A stretch of 64,000 bases of DNA from Nonlabens dokdonensis DSW-6 (GTDB taxonomy: Bacteria > Bacteroidota > Bacteroidia > Flavobacteriales > Flavobacteriaceae), in NCBI RefSeq assembly GCF_000332115.1, contig NC_020156.1, positions 682,001 through 746,000 of the forward strand, given 5' to 3'. The translations under genes were made by a program, and so were the position numbers. Numbering within the stretch: the first letter of the stretch is position 1; each line of letters opens with the position of its first letter. Of this stretch, positions 17,334-27,240 are shown piece after piece. Below the pieces are notes generated by a model, which saw only the letters and a list, made by a program, of their open reading frames with translations, was not told where the DNA came from and made no database searches.

Positions 17334-17349
17334 CGCTTTCGCGAAAGCG
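17334..17349. repeat. 16-bp palindrome copy (intergenic)
   Basis: Perfect copy in the 67-bp gap between the macrodomain gene and the DUF4291 gene. Confidence 0.9.
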
Positions 17350-17380
17350 TAATTAAAACCAGCTTAAAAACGTAAATAAG

Positions 17381-18016
17381 ATGAAACTCAAAACAAGATC
17401 CTATAAAGAACAATTGAAACAATGGCCTCAGGATGGTCATCACATCATGGCGCAATACGACGAAGAGAAAGTCATTGTATATCAATCCTACAGACCAGAA
17501 ATAGGGGATTTTGCTGTGAAACATCAGTATTTTGGCGATGCTTTTAAGCTTACTAGAATGACGTGGATCAAACCTAATTTTCTCTGGATGATGTATCGCA
17601 ATGGTTGGGGAACAAAAGAAGGCCAAGAAGTGGTGCTTGCCATACATTTGAAACGGGAGGCTTTTGAACGCAATTTATCAAAAGCAGTTTATTCAAATTA
17701 CCAAGAAGATCTTTATAAAAGCAGAGAGCAATGGCAAGAAGAAGTGAAAAGCTCCAACATCAGATTGCAATGGGATCCTGATCACGATCCTTATGGAGGC
17801 AAATTAGAACGTCGGGCGATCCAGCTAGGAATACGTAATAAAGAGATTATTGCCTATTCAAAAGACGACATTCTAGAGATAGAAGATATTTCTGCATATG
17901 TAAATGAGCAATATCTATTTGTAAAAGCGCATGAACTTCACCGATTAACGTTACCTGAAGAAAAGCCCTATCTACCAAAAGATATAGAGGTTTCTAAACG
18001 TTTGAGGTTAATCTAA
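17381..18016 (+). CDS. DUF4291 family protein
   Basis: 211 residues. The family is recognised from the run VYQSYRPEIGDFAV, then FKLTRMTWIKPNFLWMMYR and NGWGTKEGQEVVLAIHLKR. I recall DUF4291 being discussed among ADP-ribosyltransferase-like folds in comparative-genomic work, but I cannot verify that here. Its place at the end of an NAD/ADP-ribose gene cluster fits such a role. It is cytoplasmic, separated by 67 bp and a palindrome from the macrodomain gene, and convergent with the next gene. Confidence 0.82.
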   Translation: MKLKTRSYKEQLKQWPQDGHHIMAQYDEEKVIVYQSYRPEIGDFAVKHQYFGDAFKLTRMTWIKPNFLWMMYRNGWGTKEGQEVVLAIHLKREAFERNLSKAVYSNYQEDLYKSREQWQEEVKSSNIRLQWDPDHDPYGGKLERRAIQLGIRNKEIIAYSKDDILEIEDISAYVNEQYLFVKAHELHRLTLPEEKPYLPKDIEVSKRLRLI

Positions 18017-18026
18017 AATGACCATC

Positions 18027-18824
18027 TCAAAACCTAACCTCAGCTCCCAGAACAAAACCATCAACGCTTATTCCTCCTAAAGAGTAGTTGTTATAACCTG
18101 CAAAATATCCCACTTTCTTTCGGTGGTATTTCAACTGTAACTGGAGTTGATCTATACTGCTATCGTTAATGAATGACTGCTTATAAGAACTGTGTAAACT
18201 TATAGGTCTAAAAGCATACACATCTAGTCCTACTTGATAAGAAAAACCAGCCGTATCCACATCATCGCCTACATAAGTCGCTCCTACTCCCCAATATCCA
18301 GTGACAGATCGTTCTCTGATTCGGTAATAATTGAGCATTAATGAAGTCATATTAAAATGATCTGTAGTACCTGAGATATTACTCTCAAACAAACTAGTAT
18401 GCAATAATTCCGCTCCTAGAACTGGGATAAATCGATAGTTAATTTTAGTCTCAAAGCCTTGAATAGAATTGGCTGTAAAATAATTAGCATTAGCTTTTAA
18501 AAGACTTCTTTTATCACCTTCTATCGCTCCAAAATCATACTCACCATTCACATTATCATAATAATAAGGATATGGAGAAAAATGTCGAGTTTCTAAACTA
18601 CCAAATAAACCTTCATAACCAACAAACAGAAAAAGCTCTATAAAAATCTCTGCAAATAAACCACCTACAAAATCATCATCGTCATCGCTTGTGCTAGAAC
18701 TGCTGGAACTAGAGCTGCTGGAAGAAGAAGAACTAGAAGATAAATTTTCCTTAGCCCCACTTAATTTACCTTGAGAAAAACCTATAAAGGGAACAAATAA
18801 TATTAAAAGTAAAAGCTTTTTCAT
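18027..18824 (-). CDS. Outer-membrane barrel-like protein with poly-Ser stretch
   Basis: 265 residues from the ATG at 18824, where a signal peptide starts (MKKLLLLILFVPFIGFSQ); an upstream ATG would add ten polar residues. After the signal is a run of 16 Ser residues followed by five Asp, then a hydrophobic segment and about 150 residues of alternating beta strands ending in VLGAEVRF, consistent with an outer-membrane barrel. The Ser run uses mixed codons, so it is not a simple slippage tract. It is divergent from the BNR protein gene. Function unknown. Confidence 0.65.
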   Translation of the reverse strand: MKKLLLLILFVPFIGFSQGKLSGAKENLSSSSSSSSSSSSSSSSTSDDDDDFVGGLFAEIFIELFLFVGYEGLFGSLETRHFSPYPYYYDNVNGEYDFGAIEGDKRSLLKANANYFTANSIQGFETKINYRFIPVLGAELLHTSLFESNISGTTDHFNMTSLMLNYYRIRERSVTGYWGVGATYVGDDVDTAGFSYQVGLDVYAFRPISLHSSYKQSFINDSSIDQLQLQLKYHRKKVGYFAGYNNYSLGGISVDGFVLGAEVRF

Positions 18825-18958
18825 AGCATGAGATTGGTCATTTGCATTCATCAAGGACCATGCCTTTCGTTTTTCAGCAATTTAAAATGCGCAATCAATA
18901 TTCATTCTTTTTCTTAAATAGGATTTCATCCTTTATCTTTATGACAAATTATCTCACC

Positions 18959-21900
18959 ATGAATAAACTCTATTATCTACTTATCGTTTTTGCTGTTCTC
19001 GCTTTCGCGAAAGCAGAATCACAGCAATTACCAGAGCCACCAGAAGAACAAAAGTTCTATGAATCACAAGAATTCAGGCTACTAGGACCTTTCCGTGGTG
19101 GACGAAGCGCAGCGGTGACAGGAGTTCCTGGAAAACCGAATCTATTCTACTTCGGTAGTACTGGTGGTGGCGTTTGGAAAACTTTGGATGGTGGACGCAC
19201 ATGGAGCAATATTTCTGATGGATATTTTGGAGGTTCCATAGGTGCGGTAAGTGTTGCGCCTAGCGATCACAATGTGATTTATGTAGGTGGTGGCGAGAAA
19301 ACACTACGTGGTAATGTATCGAGCGGTTACGGCATCTGGAAAACAGAAAATGCAGGAAAATCATGGACGCAAGCTGGACTGCCCAAAAGTAGACACGTAC
19401 CTAGAATAGCGATTGACCCTAATGATCATAACATCGTTTATGCAGCGGTTTTAGGAGATATTTACAAACCTACCACAGATCGTGGCGTATACAAATCTAC
19501 CGATGGTGGTAAAACATGGACTAAAAAATTATATTCAAACGATCTTGCTGGTGCAGTAGATTTAATCATTGACCCAAGTAATCCTCGTAATTTATATGCT
19601 ACCACATGGCGTGTACAAAGGACTCCTTATAGTTTATCAAGTGGTGGCGATGGTAGCGCCATCTGGAAAAGTACCGATTATGGTGAAACATGGAAAGAGA
19701 TTTCTACTAATGAAGGTTTTGCCAAAGGAACTCTAGGTATCATGGGAATTACCGTATCGCCACTAAGCTCTGACCGATTATATGCCATTGTAGAAAACAA
19801 AGATCAAGGTGGAGTTTATAGAAGTGACGACGCTGGACTTACTTGGAAAAAAACCAATGATTCTAGAAGCTTAAGACAAAGAGCCTGGTATTACACACGT
19901 ATTTATGCAGATACTGAAGACATTGATAAGCTTTATGTAGTAAATGTTTCCTACCATAAAAGTACCGATGGTGGAAGAACGTTCTCCAGTGCAAGAGCAC
20001 CACATGGCGATCATCATGATTTATGGATCGCACCAGAAGATCCTAACCGCATGATTATGGGAGATGATGGTGGCGCGCAGGTCACTTATGACGGTGGCGA
20101 GACCTGGAGTACGTATCACAATCAGCCTACGGCGCAATATTATCGTGTGACTACTGACGATTCTTTTCCTTATAGGATCTATGTTGCACAACAAGATAAT
20201 GGGACGATAAGAATCCCACATAGAACAACTGGTCGCAGTATTACAGAAAATGATTGGGAAGGAACTGCTGGTGGAGAGAGCGCACACATTGCCGTAGATC
20301 CTAAAGATAACGACATCGTTTATGGTGGTAGTTATGGTGGTTATTTAACGCGTTACAATCATAAAACAAAGTCTCAACGTGCAATCAACGTATGGCCAGA
20401 CAACCCAATGGGACATGGTGCCGAAGGAATGAAATACCGTTTTCAATGGAATTTTCCTATCCTCTTTTCTAAGCACGAACCTAATAAATTATATGCCTTT
20501 TCAAACAATGTGCATTTGACTACAAATGAAGGTCAGAGTTGGGAAACCATTTCGCCAGATTTGACTAGAAACGACCCAACAAAATTAGTTTCTAGCGGTG
20601 GACCGATTACTCAAGATAATACCAGTGTAGAATATTACTGTACCATTTTTGCTGCAGCAGAATCACCTTTAAAAGCTGGCGAGCTTTGGGTAGGAAGTGA
20701 CGATGGTCTTGTACACTTATCTAAAGATGGTGGTAAAAACTGGAGCAATATTACTCCTAAAGGTTTGCCAGAATGGGCGCAAATTAATAGCATCGAGCCT
20801 AGCCGTTATGACGCTGCAACTTGCTATCTCGCGGCAACTCGTTATAAATTAGGTGATTTTGCTCCTTATTTATATAAAACTACCGACTACGGTAAAAGCT
20901 GGAAAAAGATAACCGATGGAATTCCTGCTGAGCATTTTAGTCGTGTGATACGTGAAGACGGTCAAGTACAAGGAATGTTATATGCAGGAACTGAAACTGG
21001 ATTGTATATCTCTACAAACGATGGAAAAACATGGAAATCCTTCCAGATGAATTTACCTATCGTACCTATTACAGACCTTGCAGTGAAAGACAATAATCTA
21101 GTAATAGCAACCCAAGGAAGAAGTTTATGGATTCATGATGATTTAGGACTTGTAAGGGATGCTTTTAGTAGTTCGCTGGAGTCTACTTCGAGCCGTGTCG
21201 AGAAGCGAAAGCAAAACAACAACCAACTCTTCAAACCTAAAACAGCTTACCGCATGGGCGGAAGTGGAAGAGCTGGTTCACTAATCGCTGGAGCAAACCA
21301 TCCTTCTGGTGTGCAAGTACATTATTATTTGCCACAAGTAACAAAGAAAGACAGTGTTTCTTTGAGTTTTTACGATTCTAAAAATCAACTGATAAAAACC
21401 TATTCTACCTACGACAAGAAGAATAAATTAAAGGCAAAAAAAGGAGCTAATTTATTCAATTGGGACACGCAATATGATGGAGCTGAACGACTACCTGGAA
21501 TGATCCTTTGGTGGGCAAACCTGTCCGGATCAAAAGCGACTCCTGGTAATTACAAAGTAGAACTGACTGTAAATGGTGAGACACAATCACAATCTATAAC
21601 AATAATTCCAGCTCCTAATGCTGAGGCGAGTGTTGCAGACATGCAAGCACAATTTGACTTTGTTAAAGAAGTGAACGCAACAGTAGATAAAGCGCACAAA
21701 TCCATTAAAAACATACGTGCATTTAATAAAAAGCTAAGCGCTTTTGAATCTCTTTATGGCGATCGTGAAGAAGAAGGCATTAAAGACATGATCAAGATGT
21801 CTAAGGAGATGAAAGAGAAATTTAGCGAGGTAGAAAAAGCGTTGTATCAAACTAAAAACAGAAGCGGTCAAGATCCTCTGAATTTCCCTATTCGATTAAC

Positions 21901-22111
21901 AAATAAACTGGCACATTTAAACAGTCTCGCACAAATAGGCGACTTTGCTCCTACTCAACAAAGTATTCAAGTTAAAAATGAACTTACTGCTGAGATTGAA
22001 AAGCAACTAGCTATTTTTAATCAGGTATTAGATTCAGATATTAAAAAGTTCAATGAGCAATTTAATAAGCTGCAGTTGGAATATTTAGTGATTGAGAAGG
22101 AAGAAGATTGA
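18959..22111 (+). CDS. Large secreted BNR/VPS10-like beta-propeller protein
   Basis: 1050 residues from the ATG at 18959, chosen because a signal peptide follows (MNKLYYLLIVFAVLAFAKAESQ). Earlier in-frame ATGs would bury it. The body has many Asp-box/BNR repeats (TLDGGRTWSN, STDGGKTWTK, SDDAGLTWKK, SKDGGKNWSN) as in sortilin/VPS10-type propellers, then a ~200-residue C-terminal region with a charged helical stretch. Bacteroidota proteins of this type are exported and often annotated as glycosyl hydrolase or sialidase-like without evidence of activity. The signal peptide carries the palindrome (19000-19014). Confidence 0.85.
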   Translation: MNKLYYLLIVFAVLAFAKAESQQLPEPPEEQKFYESQEFRLLGPFRGGRSAAVTGVPGKPNLFYFGSTGGGVWKTLDGGRTWSNISDGYFGGSIGAVSVAPSDHNVIYVGGGEKTLRGNVSSGYGIWKTENAGKSWTQAGLPKSRHVPRIAIDPNDHNIVYAAVLGDIYKPTTDRGVYKSTDGGKTWTKKLYSNDLAGAVDLIIDPSNPRNLYATTWRVQRTPYSLSSGGDGSAIWKSTDYGETWKEISTNEGFAKGTLGIMGITVSPLSSDRLYAIVENKDQGGVYRSDDAGLTWKKTNDSRSLRQRAWYYTRIYADTEDIDKLYVVNVSYHKSTDGGRTFSSARAPHGDHHDLWIAPEDPNRMIMGDDGGAQVTYDGGETWSTYHNQPTAQYYRVTTDDSFPYRIYVAQQDNGTIRIPHRTTGRSITENDWEGTAGGESAHIAVDPKDNDIVYGGSYGGYLTRYNHKTKSQRAINVWPDNPMGHGAEGMKYRFQWNFPILFSKHEPNKLYAFSNNVHLTTNEGQSWETISPDLTRNDPTKLVSSGGPITQDNTSVEYYCTIFAAAESPLKAGELWVGSDDGLVHLSKDGGKNWSNITPKGLPEWAQINSIEPSRYDAATCYLAATRYKLGDFAPYLYKTTDYGKSWKKITDGIPAEHFSRVIREDGQVQGMLYAGTETGLYISTNDGKTWKSFQMNLPIVPITDLAVKDNNLVIATQGRSLWIHDDLGLVRDAFSSSLESTSSRVEKRKQNNNQLFKPKTAYRMGGSGRAGSLIAGANHPSGVQVHYYLPQVTKKDSVSLSFYDSKNQLIKTYSTYDKKNKLKAKKGANLFNWDTQYDGAERLPGMILWWANLSGSKATPGNYKVELTVNGETQSQSITIIPAPNAEASVADMQAQFDFVKEVNATVDKAHKSIKNIRAFNKKLSAFESLYGDREEEGIKDMIKMSKEMKEKFSEVEKALYQTKNRSGQDPLNFPIRLTNKLAHLNSLAQIGDFAPTQQSIQVKNELTAEIEKQLAIFNQVLDSDIKKFNEQFNKLQLEYLVIEKEED
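19000..19014. repeat. Palindrome copy in signal peptide (AFAKA frame)
   Basis: CGCTTTCGCGAAAGC followed by A (one outer mismatch), read as VLAFAKAES in the leader of the BNR protein. Confidence 0.85.
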
Positions 22112-22139
22112 TTGTGGTATTAAAATTTAATTTATAATA

Positions 22140-25100
22140 ATGATAATTGTAAAAGAAGTAGAAAGTTACTTAGGGATCGAACTAGAGAAACTAGAAAATG
22201 AAAGTGAAAATGATTTATGGGACAATACTTACGTCACAGATGATCATAATAACCTTACTCATCTTTGTGTTTCACAAGTTAAGATTTCACAGCTTTCTAT
22301 CTTATGTGAAATATTAAAAAGGTCTCCTTCATTGAAAGATTTGTATTTCGATTCATTAGAGGCAATTTCAAGTCTTGACCTTATAAGTCAACTCACAAAT
22401 ATTGAAACATTAAGATTTAATAGCACGAAAATATTAAATCAATTGGATTTTCGGAATTTCACTAATTTAAAACAACTTTACTTTTATGATATTGAATTTA
22501 TAAATCTCAGTGATTTTATCGGATGTGAAAAATTAATATCCTTAGAGTTGAGCGGAATAAATACTATCCTATACGACGAACAATTTTCCTTGGAAACTTT
22601 AAAATCTTTAGAAGTCTCATTTTGTAATACGATAGATTTTACCTTTTTAAGCAATTTTAAAGATTTAAAATTTTTAGAAATTTCTAATTGCAATTTGATG
22701 GATATACCTTCAATTGAAAATTTAGATCAACTAATATCTTTGAGTTTAAGAGGGAATAATTTAAAAGAAATACCTTATGAGCGCCTAATTAATTTAAATA
22801 AGTTGAAATATTTGAATATAGGTGGAAATAATATAGAAGATATTTCTTTTTTAAAATATCTAAATAAACTGGAGTCTTTATGGTTAATCGAAAATTTTAA
22901 TATTTCAGACTTCACTCCAATTTCCAAATTGAATAACTTAAATTCTATTAGTTGTGGGAAATGCAATCTAAAAAACATAGAATTTCTAACCAATCTTAAA
23001 AAGTTAAAAAGAATTGATTTACAGGACAATGCAATATCAGATATAGAACCCTTAAAAGATTTAGAAATAATTGAAAGATTAAATCTGGCAAATAATAAGA
23101 TTAAAAAGATTGAAAAATTAAAATGTATATTGACGTTACAAAAATTTGACATTTCAAGAAATCTACTAACTGAATTCCCTAGGTGGATCTTAGAGACACA
23201 GACAGAAATTACTTGGAAAGATTATAGCTTTGGGGAAAAAACCACTAATGTTTATGAAAATTCTTTTAATAATATTCCAATAGAAATAATCCGCCTAGGT
23301 AAAGATTCAATAATCAGATATTTTAAAAAAATTGATAGTGAAGGTGCGGAAGTTATTTATGAAGTGAAATTAACTCTGGTAGGTGAAGGTGGTGCTGGAA
23401 AAACCTCTTTAAAAAGAAGACTTATAAATGAACATTCAAGTCTTCCGAGAAAAGATAAGAGAACTAGAGGAATAGAAATAAGAGATTGGACTTTCAAAGA
23501 GGTAAAAAATGTCAAACACAAAGCGCATATTTGGGACTTTGGAGGGCAAGATGTTTATTACCCAGTTCATAGATTTTTCATAACTGAAAATTCGTTATTC
23601 ATTTTATTGGCGTCCACAAGGCAACAACAACATAATTTTGAGTATTGGATTCCAACTATATATCAATTTGGAGGAAATAGCCCTATTATTTTGGCTCAGA
23701 CATGTCATGATGGAAACGGAAAAAACTGGAACGATCTGGGAGCATTTACTAGTAACGAAAATTTTAATATAATAAAAACGCAAATTAAGCCGTATTATGA
23801 ACTAAATCTACCAAATAATAACAAAGGTCTTTTAAAGTTAAAACGTATTATTATTGATCAAATAATAAACTTGAATCATTATGGTAAAAGAGTTCCCAAA
23901 ACTTGGTCTGCCATCAGAAACAAACTAAAAACAGAGTCTAAACAAAGTTCTTGTATAACATTTGATAGATTTTCGATAATATGTAAATCTATAAATAAAA
24001 ATAGTTTTGAAAATAATAAAGACGTTGTAGATTGCTGTAATTTTCTCCATAGCATTGGCGTACTGATTTGGTATTCAAAAAATGAAACTTTAAAAAACTG
24101 GGTTGTACTAGAGCCTCAATGGGCAATGAATGCAGTTTATCTGATAATTGACGACGAGGAAATACAAAAACGCAAAGGAATTATACTCAATAAGGATTTT
24201 TCTCGACTTTGGTCCAATGAAGATTACATAAATAAAGAATTCGTATTAAAAAAAATGTTGGAAAGCTTTAAAATAGCATTTCCTAAAAAACATAGTTCCT
24301 CTGAGTACTTAATGCCGGCAAGAATGGATTCAATGCCGCCAGAGAATAAATGGAAAATACCTAAACCATATTTGAATGTGATTTTTAAATTTAAGTTTAT
24401 GCCAAAAGGTATTTTAAATCAAGTAAGTGCAGAATTAAGTAGATATATTGAAAATGAAAATTCTGTTTGGAATGATGCCGTCAATCTTTTGTATGAAGAT
24501 GATAAAACTTCTGCGCATATTTATGAGGATTTTTACAATCGCGAAATTATAGTTAAAAGCATAGGTCCAAATGATCGAGGCTTTATGATGATAATTATAG
24601 ATGCTGTCAAGCAAGTAGTTAGTGAGTATCGAGGAGTTGAAAATGAAATATTAGTTCCTTGCATTTGTAGACGTTGTGAAGAAATGAATGACCCAACTAT
24701 TTTTAAATATGAAAAATTAGTTGACTGGTTTTATTCACGCAAAAATGTAGCAGTAACTTGTAATGAAAGTGGCGAACAATTCTTAATATCTGAACTTTTA
24801 CACAGTGTTGGATTAGACAAAAGCTTAAAAATAAAAAGTAATCAAATGTACGATGAGAAGAAAAAAATGACGAGAATTTTCATTTCATATTCCAAATATG
24901 ATGAGAATTATTTACAAGACATGGAAGATCATTTAGTTACCTTAAAAAGCGAAGGACTTGCTACTTTCAATTGTAGACAAATTGATTTTGGTGATAAATG
25001 GGATGATCGTATTAAAAAAGAGATCGACGAATGTGATATCATGATTTGTTTAATCAGTGTGAAGTTTTTAAATACGGATTATATAAATAAAATTGAAATA

Positions 25101-25322
25101 GAAAAGGCTATTAAACAGAACAAAATTATTGTACCAATAGTTATTAAGGCATGTGATTGGGAGTCATCTTCACTAGGTAAATATCAAGCCGCCCAACGAG
25201 GAAAAGTAGTCTCGCTAGACAATAATGAGAAATTATTAGGCCGTATAAAGAGTAATACTGAAGAGGAAAGAGCAGCTTTTTGGACCGATATTATCAAAGA
25301 ATTAAGAGCTAAATTATTCTAA
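22140..25322 (+). CDS. LRR-Roc-COR-TIR protein
   Basis: 1060 residues. Residues ~60-360 are SDS22-like leucine-rich repeats (LKYLNIGGNNIEDI, LKRIDLQDNAISDI). A Roc GTPase follows: P-loop GEGGAGKTS at ~415, Thr-Arg-Gly switch, and G3 motif WDFGGQ at ~465. G4 looks divergent (AQTCHD). A COR-type region runs to ~880. Residues ~910-1060 form a TIR domain (RIFISYSKYDE, then SVKFLNTDY and a candidate catalytic Glu in KIEIEKA). LRRs probably sense a ligand, Roc-COR switches, and TIR may cleave NAD or signal. It is 5 bp upstream of a small gene. Composition is more A/T-rich than its neighbours, suggesting horizontal gain. Confidence 0.88.
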   Translation: MIIVKEVESYLGIELEKLENESENDLWDNTYVTDDHNNLTHLCVSQVKISQLSILCEILKRSPSLKDLYFDSLEAISSLDLISQLTNIETLRFNSTKILNQLDFRNFTNLKQLYFYDIEFINLSDFIGCEKLISLELSGINTILYDEQFSLETLKSLEVSFCNTIDFTFLSNFKDLKFLEISNCNLMDIPSIENLDQLISLSLRGNNLKEIPYERLINLNKLKYLNIGGNNIEDISFLKYLNKLESLWLIENFNISDFTPISKLNNLNSISCGKCNLKNIEFLTNLKKLKRIDLQDNAISDIEPLKDLEIIERLNLANNKIKKIEKLKCILTLQKFDISRNLLTEFPRWILETQTEITWKDYSFGEKTTNVYENSFNNIPIEIIRLGKDSIIRYFKKIDSEGAEVIYEVKLTLVGEGGAGKTSLKRRLINEHSSLPRKDKRTRGIEIRDWTFKEVKNVKHKAHIWDFGGQDVYYPVHRFFITENSLFILLASTRQQQHNFEYWIPTIYQFGGNSPIILAQTCHDGNGKNWNDLGAFTSNENFNIIKTQIKPYYELNLPNNNKGLLKLKRIIIDQIINLNHYGKRVPKTWSAIRNKLKTESKQSSCITFDRFSIICKSINKNSFENNKDVVDCCNFLHSIGVLIWYSKNETLKNWVVLEPQWAMNAVYLIIDDEEIQKRKGIILNKDFSRLWSNEDYINKEFVLKKMLESFKIAFPKKHSSSEYLMPARMDSMPPENKWKIPKPYLNVIFKFKFMPKGILNQVSAELSRYIENENSVWNDAVNLLYEDDKTSAHIYEDFYNREIIVKSIGPNDRGFMMIIIDAVKQVVSEYRGVENEILVPCICRRCEEMNDPTIFKYEKLVDWFYSRKNVAVTCNESGEQFLISELLHSVGLDKSLKIKSNQMYDEKKKMTRIFISYSKYDENYLQDMEDHLVTLKSEGLATFNCRQIDFGDKWDDRIKKEIDECDIMICLISVKFLNTDYINKIEIEKAIKQNKIIVPIVIKACDWESSSLGKYQAAQRGKVVSLDNNEKLLGRIKSNTEEERAAFWTDIIKELRAKLF

Positions 25323-25327
25323 ATGCC

Positions 25328-25789
25328 ATGCAAGAACTAAGCGGTTATTGGGAAGGTTATTTTATTTATGGGTTGGGATTTGAATTGCCTTTTTTTGGTG
25401 AGCGAGTGAAGATAAATGCACAGCTAACCTTTGAGGATTCTGAAATAATCGGGACGTTGACTGAAGAAAAAGGTCCTTTCTCAACAGGTAAAACGGTAGC
25501 TATAAATGGTTATGTAGAAGATTTTTTAATCTCGCTTGAAGTTCAGTATTCCACAAATCCAGTTATTCTAGAAGATGGTTTTACGACAGAAGAAATCGAG
25601 CATGATTTTACCATAAATTATAATGGAACCATTAATTTTCAAAAAAAGGCCATGAATGGTTTGTGGTATATGGAAAACGAGATAGAATCTCATCTCGATC
25701 TAGAAATACCACCTGCCGAAGGTTTATGGGTATTGAAAAAAGTAAAAAAACCGCAGAGTAATTTTGATTACTCATTGCTGGGACTGTAA
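25328..25789 (+). CDS. Small protein linked to the Roc-TIR gene
   Basis: 153 residues, soluble, no signal peptide. It opens with QELSGYWEGYFIYG and continues as alternating beta strands ending near GLWVLKK, which suggests a small barrel such as a lipocalin-like fold, but I do not recognise the family. It lies 5 bp after the LRR-Roc-COR-TIR gene, so the two are almost certainly co-transcribed. It may be a partner or modulator of the TIR protein. Confidence 0.65.
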   Translation: MQELSGYWEGYFIYGLGFELPFFGERVKINAQLTFEDSEIIGTLTEEKGPFSTGKTVAINGYVEDFLISLEVQYSTNPVILEDGFTTEEIEHDFTINYNGTINFQKKAMNGLWYMENEIESHLDLEIPPAEGLWVLKKVKKPQSNFDYSLLGL

Positions 25790-25820
25790 ATTAAAAGGAT
25801 ATAATTAAAACTTATTACTC

Positions 25821-26246
25821 ATGGACAGCTTTAACACCGTAGCTTCAAAAGAGCATAGCAAACGATTTGCCCATTTCTCCTCCTTGGTTTACGTGGCGCA
25901 ATCTAATGGTGTCATAGACGATGACGAAAAAGCATTTTTAAGACCCATTGCGATCAAACTAGGTATCACTGAAAAAGAGTATAACATGTTAATTGCCAAT
26001 CCCAAAAAATATCCAGTAGAGCGCTCTTCTGATACTAATAAAAGTTTAAGAAGACTCTTTGAAATGTTTCAGGTCATTTATGCTGATGGAATACAAGACG
26101 ATCTTCAAAGAAAAATAGTCTATGATTATGCATTAGAATTAGGTTTTTCACATCAATATGCAGAAAAAGTAGTTAATAAATCGGTAGTTTTGTTTTCTGG
26201 TAATTTTTCTTTTAAGGATTATCATGCTGTAGTTTCTAATGTATAA
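25821..26246 (+). CDS. TerB-like protein
   Basis: 141 residues, all-helical. The pattern HFSSLVYVAQSNGVIDDDEKAFL in the first half and VIYADGIQDDLQRKIV in the second matches the duplicated helical repeat of TerB-like proteins, with acidic residues in each repeat that bind metal in TerB. These proteins are linked to tellurite/phage resistance modules and membrane-associated stress complexes. It is 31 bp downstream of the small beta protein and may complete a three-gene unit with the Roc-TIR protein. Confidence 0.7.
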   Translation: MDSFNTVASKEHSKRFAHFSSLVYVAQSNGVIDDDEKAFLRPIAIKLGITEKEYNMLIANPKKYPVERSSDTNKSLRRLFEMFQVIYADGIQDDLQRKIVYDYALELGFSHQYAEKVVNKSVVLFSGNFSFKDYHAVVSNV

Positions 26247-26352
26247 AGGCAAACCATATCTTCATTGTTATATGAAAAGCTGATTTATATCATCGTTTGT
26301 GATATGGAACAGTTATAACTTTATGCCCGTTAAATAACCCAATACTTATAAA

Positions 26353-27186
26353 ATGAAATCCATACTTATACCCATCGACTTTTCTAAGACCAGTCATAAA
26401 GCCTTAAAAGTAGGAGCTACTATTGCAAAACGCATCAATGCAAAAATCAACCTCATTCACATGGCAGGACTTGAAGAAGGGCTCAATGATAAGAACAACA
26501 GCTTTGAACAAGCTATTTATTATAGCAAAGTCATAGGTCAAAAGTTTGAGGAATTAATAAAGGAACCCTACCTAGAAGGGATCATTGTAGAACCTTTGTT
26601 GAAAAAACATCTCGATTTCAAAGAGATTAGTGATCTTGCTTTGGAAATGAAAGCAGTGCTCATTGTAATGGGTTCTAACGGTAGCAAAGGTCTAACAGAA
26701 ATTATAAAAGGTAGCAATACAGAAAAAGTGGTGCGCCATTCTGAAACACCAGTTCTTGTCGTTAAGGATAATGAGATCAATTTTGCTCCAGAACGCATAC
26801 TTTTTGTAAGCGATTTTAATGTGGAAACTGTAAAAGCGTATCATAGAATGATAGAAGTTGCAACCATGCTTAATGCACGCATTGAGTTTCTATATGTAAA
26901 TCTTCCAGGTGATCAATTTAAAAGCACCGGTGAAATGGACGAGATCTTACTGGAATTCTTTAGAAAGGTAAAGCATCCAGATGTGGTAAACGCTATCAAG
27001 ACAGTAAATCGCTATGCAGATTATTCTGTAGAACAAGGCGCAATGAATTTTGCATCTTTAGCAGCAGCCGATATCATTGCTATTCCTACACATGGTCGCA
27101 CAGGAATCTCACATTTACTTAAAGGCAGTATAAGTGAAGATATTGCAAATCATGCGGTGATGCCAGTTTTGACAGTTAAGATGTAA
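26353..27186 (+). CDS. Tandem universal stress protein
   Basis: 277 residues with two UspA domains. The first ends with the ATP-binding pattern MGSNGSKGLTEIIKGSNTEKV, the second with PTHGRTGISHLLKGSISE; both fit G2xG9xG(S/T). Such proteins bind nucleotides and accumulate under stress. There is no signal or membrane segment. It is monocistronic, with a ~106-bp upstream gap holding only A/T-rich promoter-like sequence, and is the last chromosomal gene before the integrated element. Confidence 0.92.
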   Translation: MKSILIPIDFSKTSHKALKVGATIAKRINAKINLIHMAGLEEGLNDKNNSFEQAIYYSKVIGQKFEELIKEPYLEGIIVEPLLKKHLDFKEISDLALEMKAVLIVMGSNGSKGLTEIIKGSNTEKVVRHSETPVLVVKDNEINFAPERILFVSDFNVETVKAYHRMIEVATMLNARIEFLYVNLPGDQFKSTGEMDEILLEFFRKVKHPDVVNAIKTVNRYADYSVEQGAMNFASLAAADIIAIPTHGRTGISHLLKGSISEDIANHAVMPVLTVKM

Positions 27187-27240
27187 GTTAAAGCACGCTT
27201 TAGCGAAAGCAAGATAATGAGCCAATAATCGAGACGATCA

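Noticed and set aside
18660..18750. Poly-Ser coding tract as a phase-variable repeat
   Set aside because: Codons are mixed, so it is not a simple-sequence slippage tract.
18842..18958. Earlier in-frame starts for the BNR protein
   Set aside because: They place ~39 residues before the signal peptide and overlap the divergent gene.
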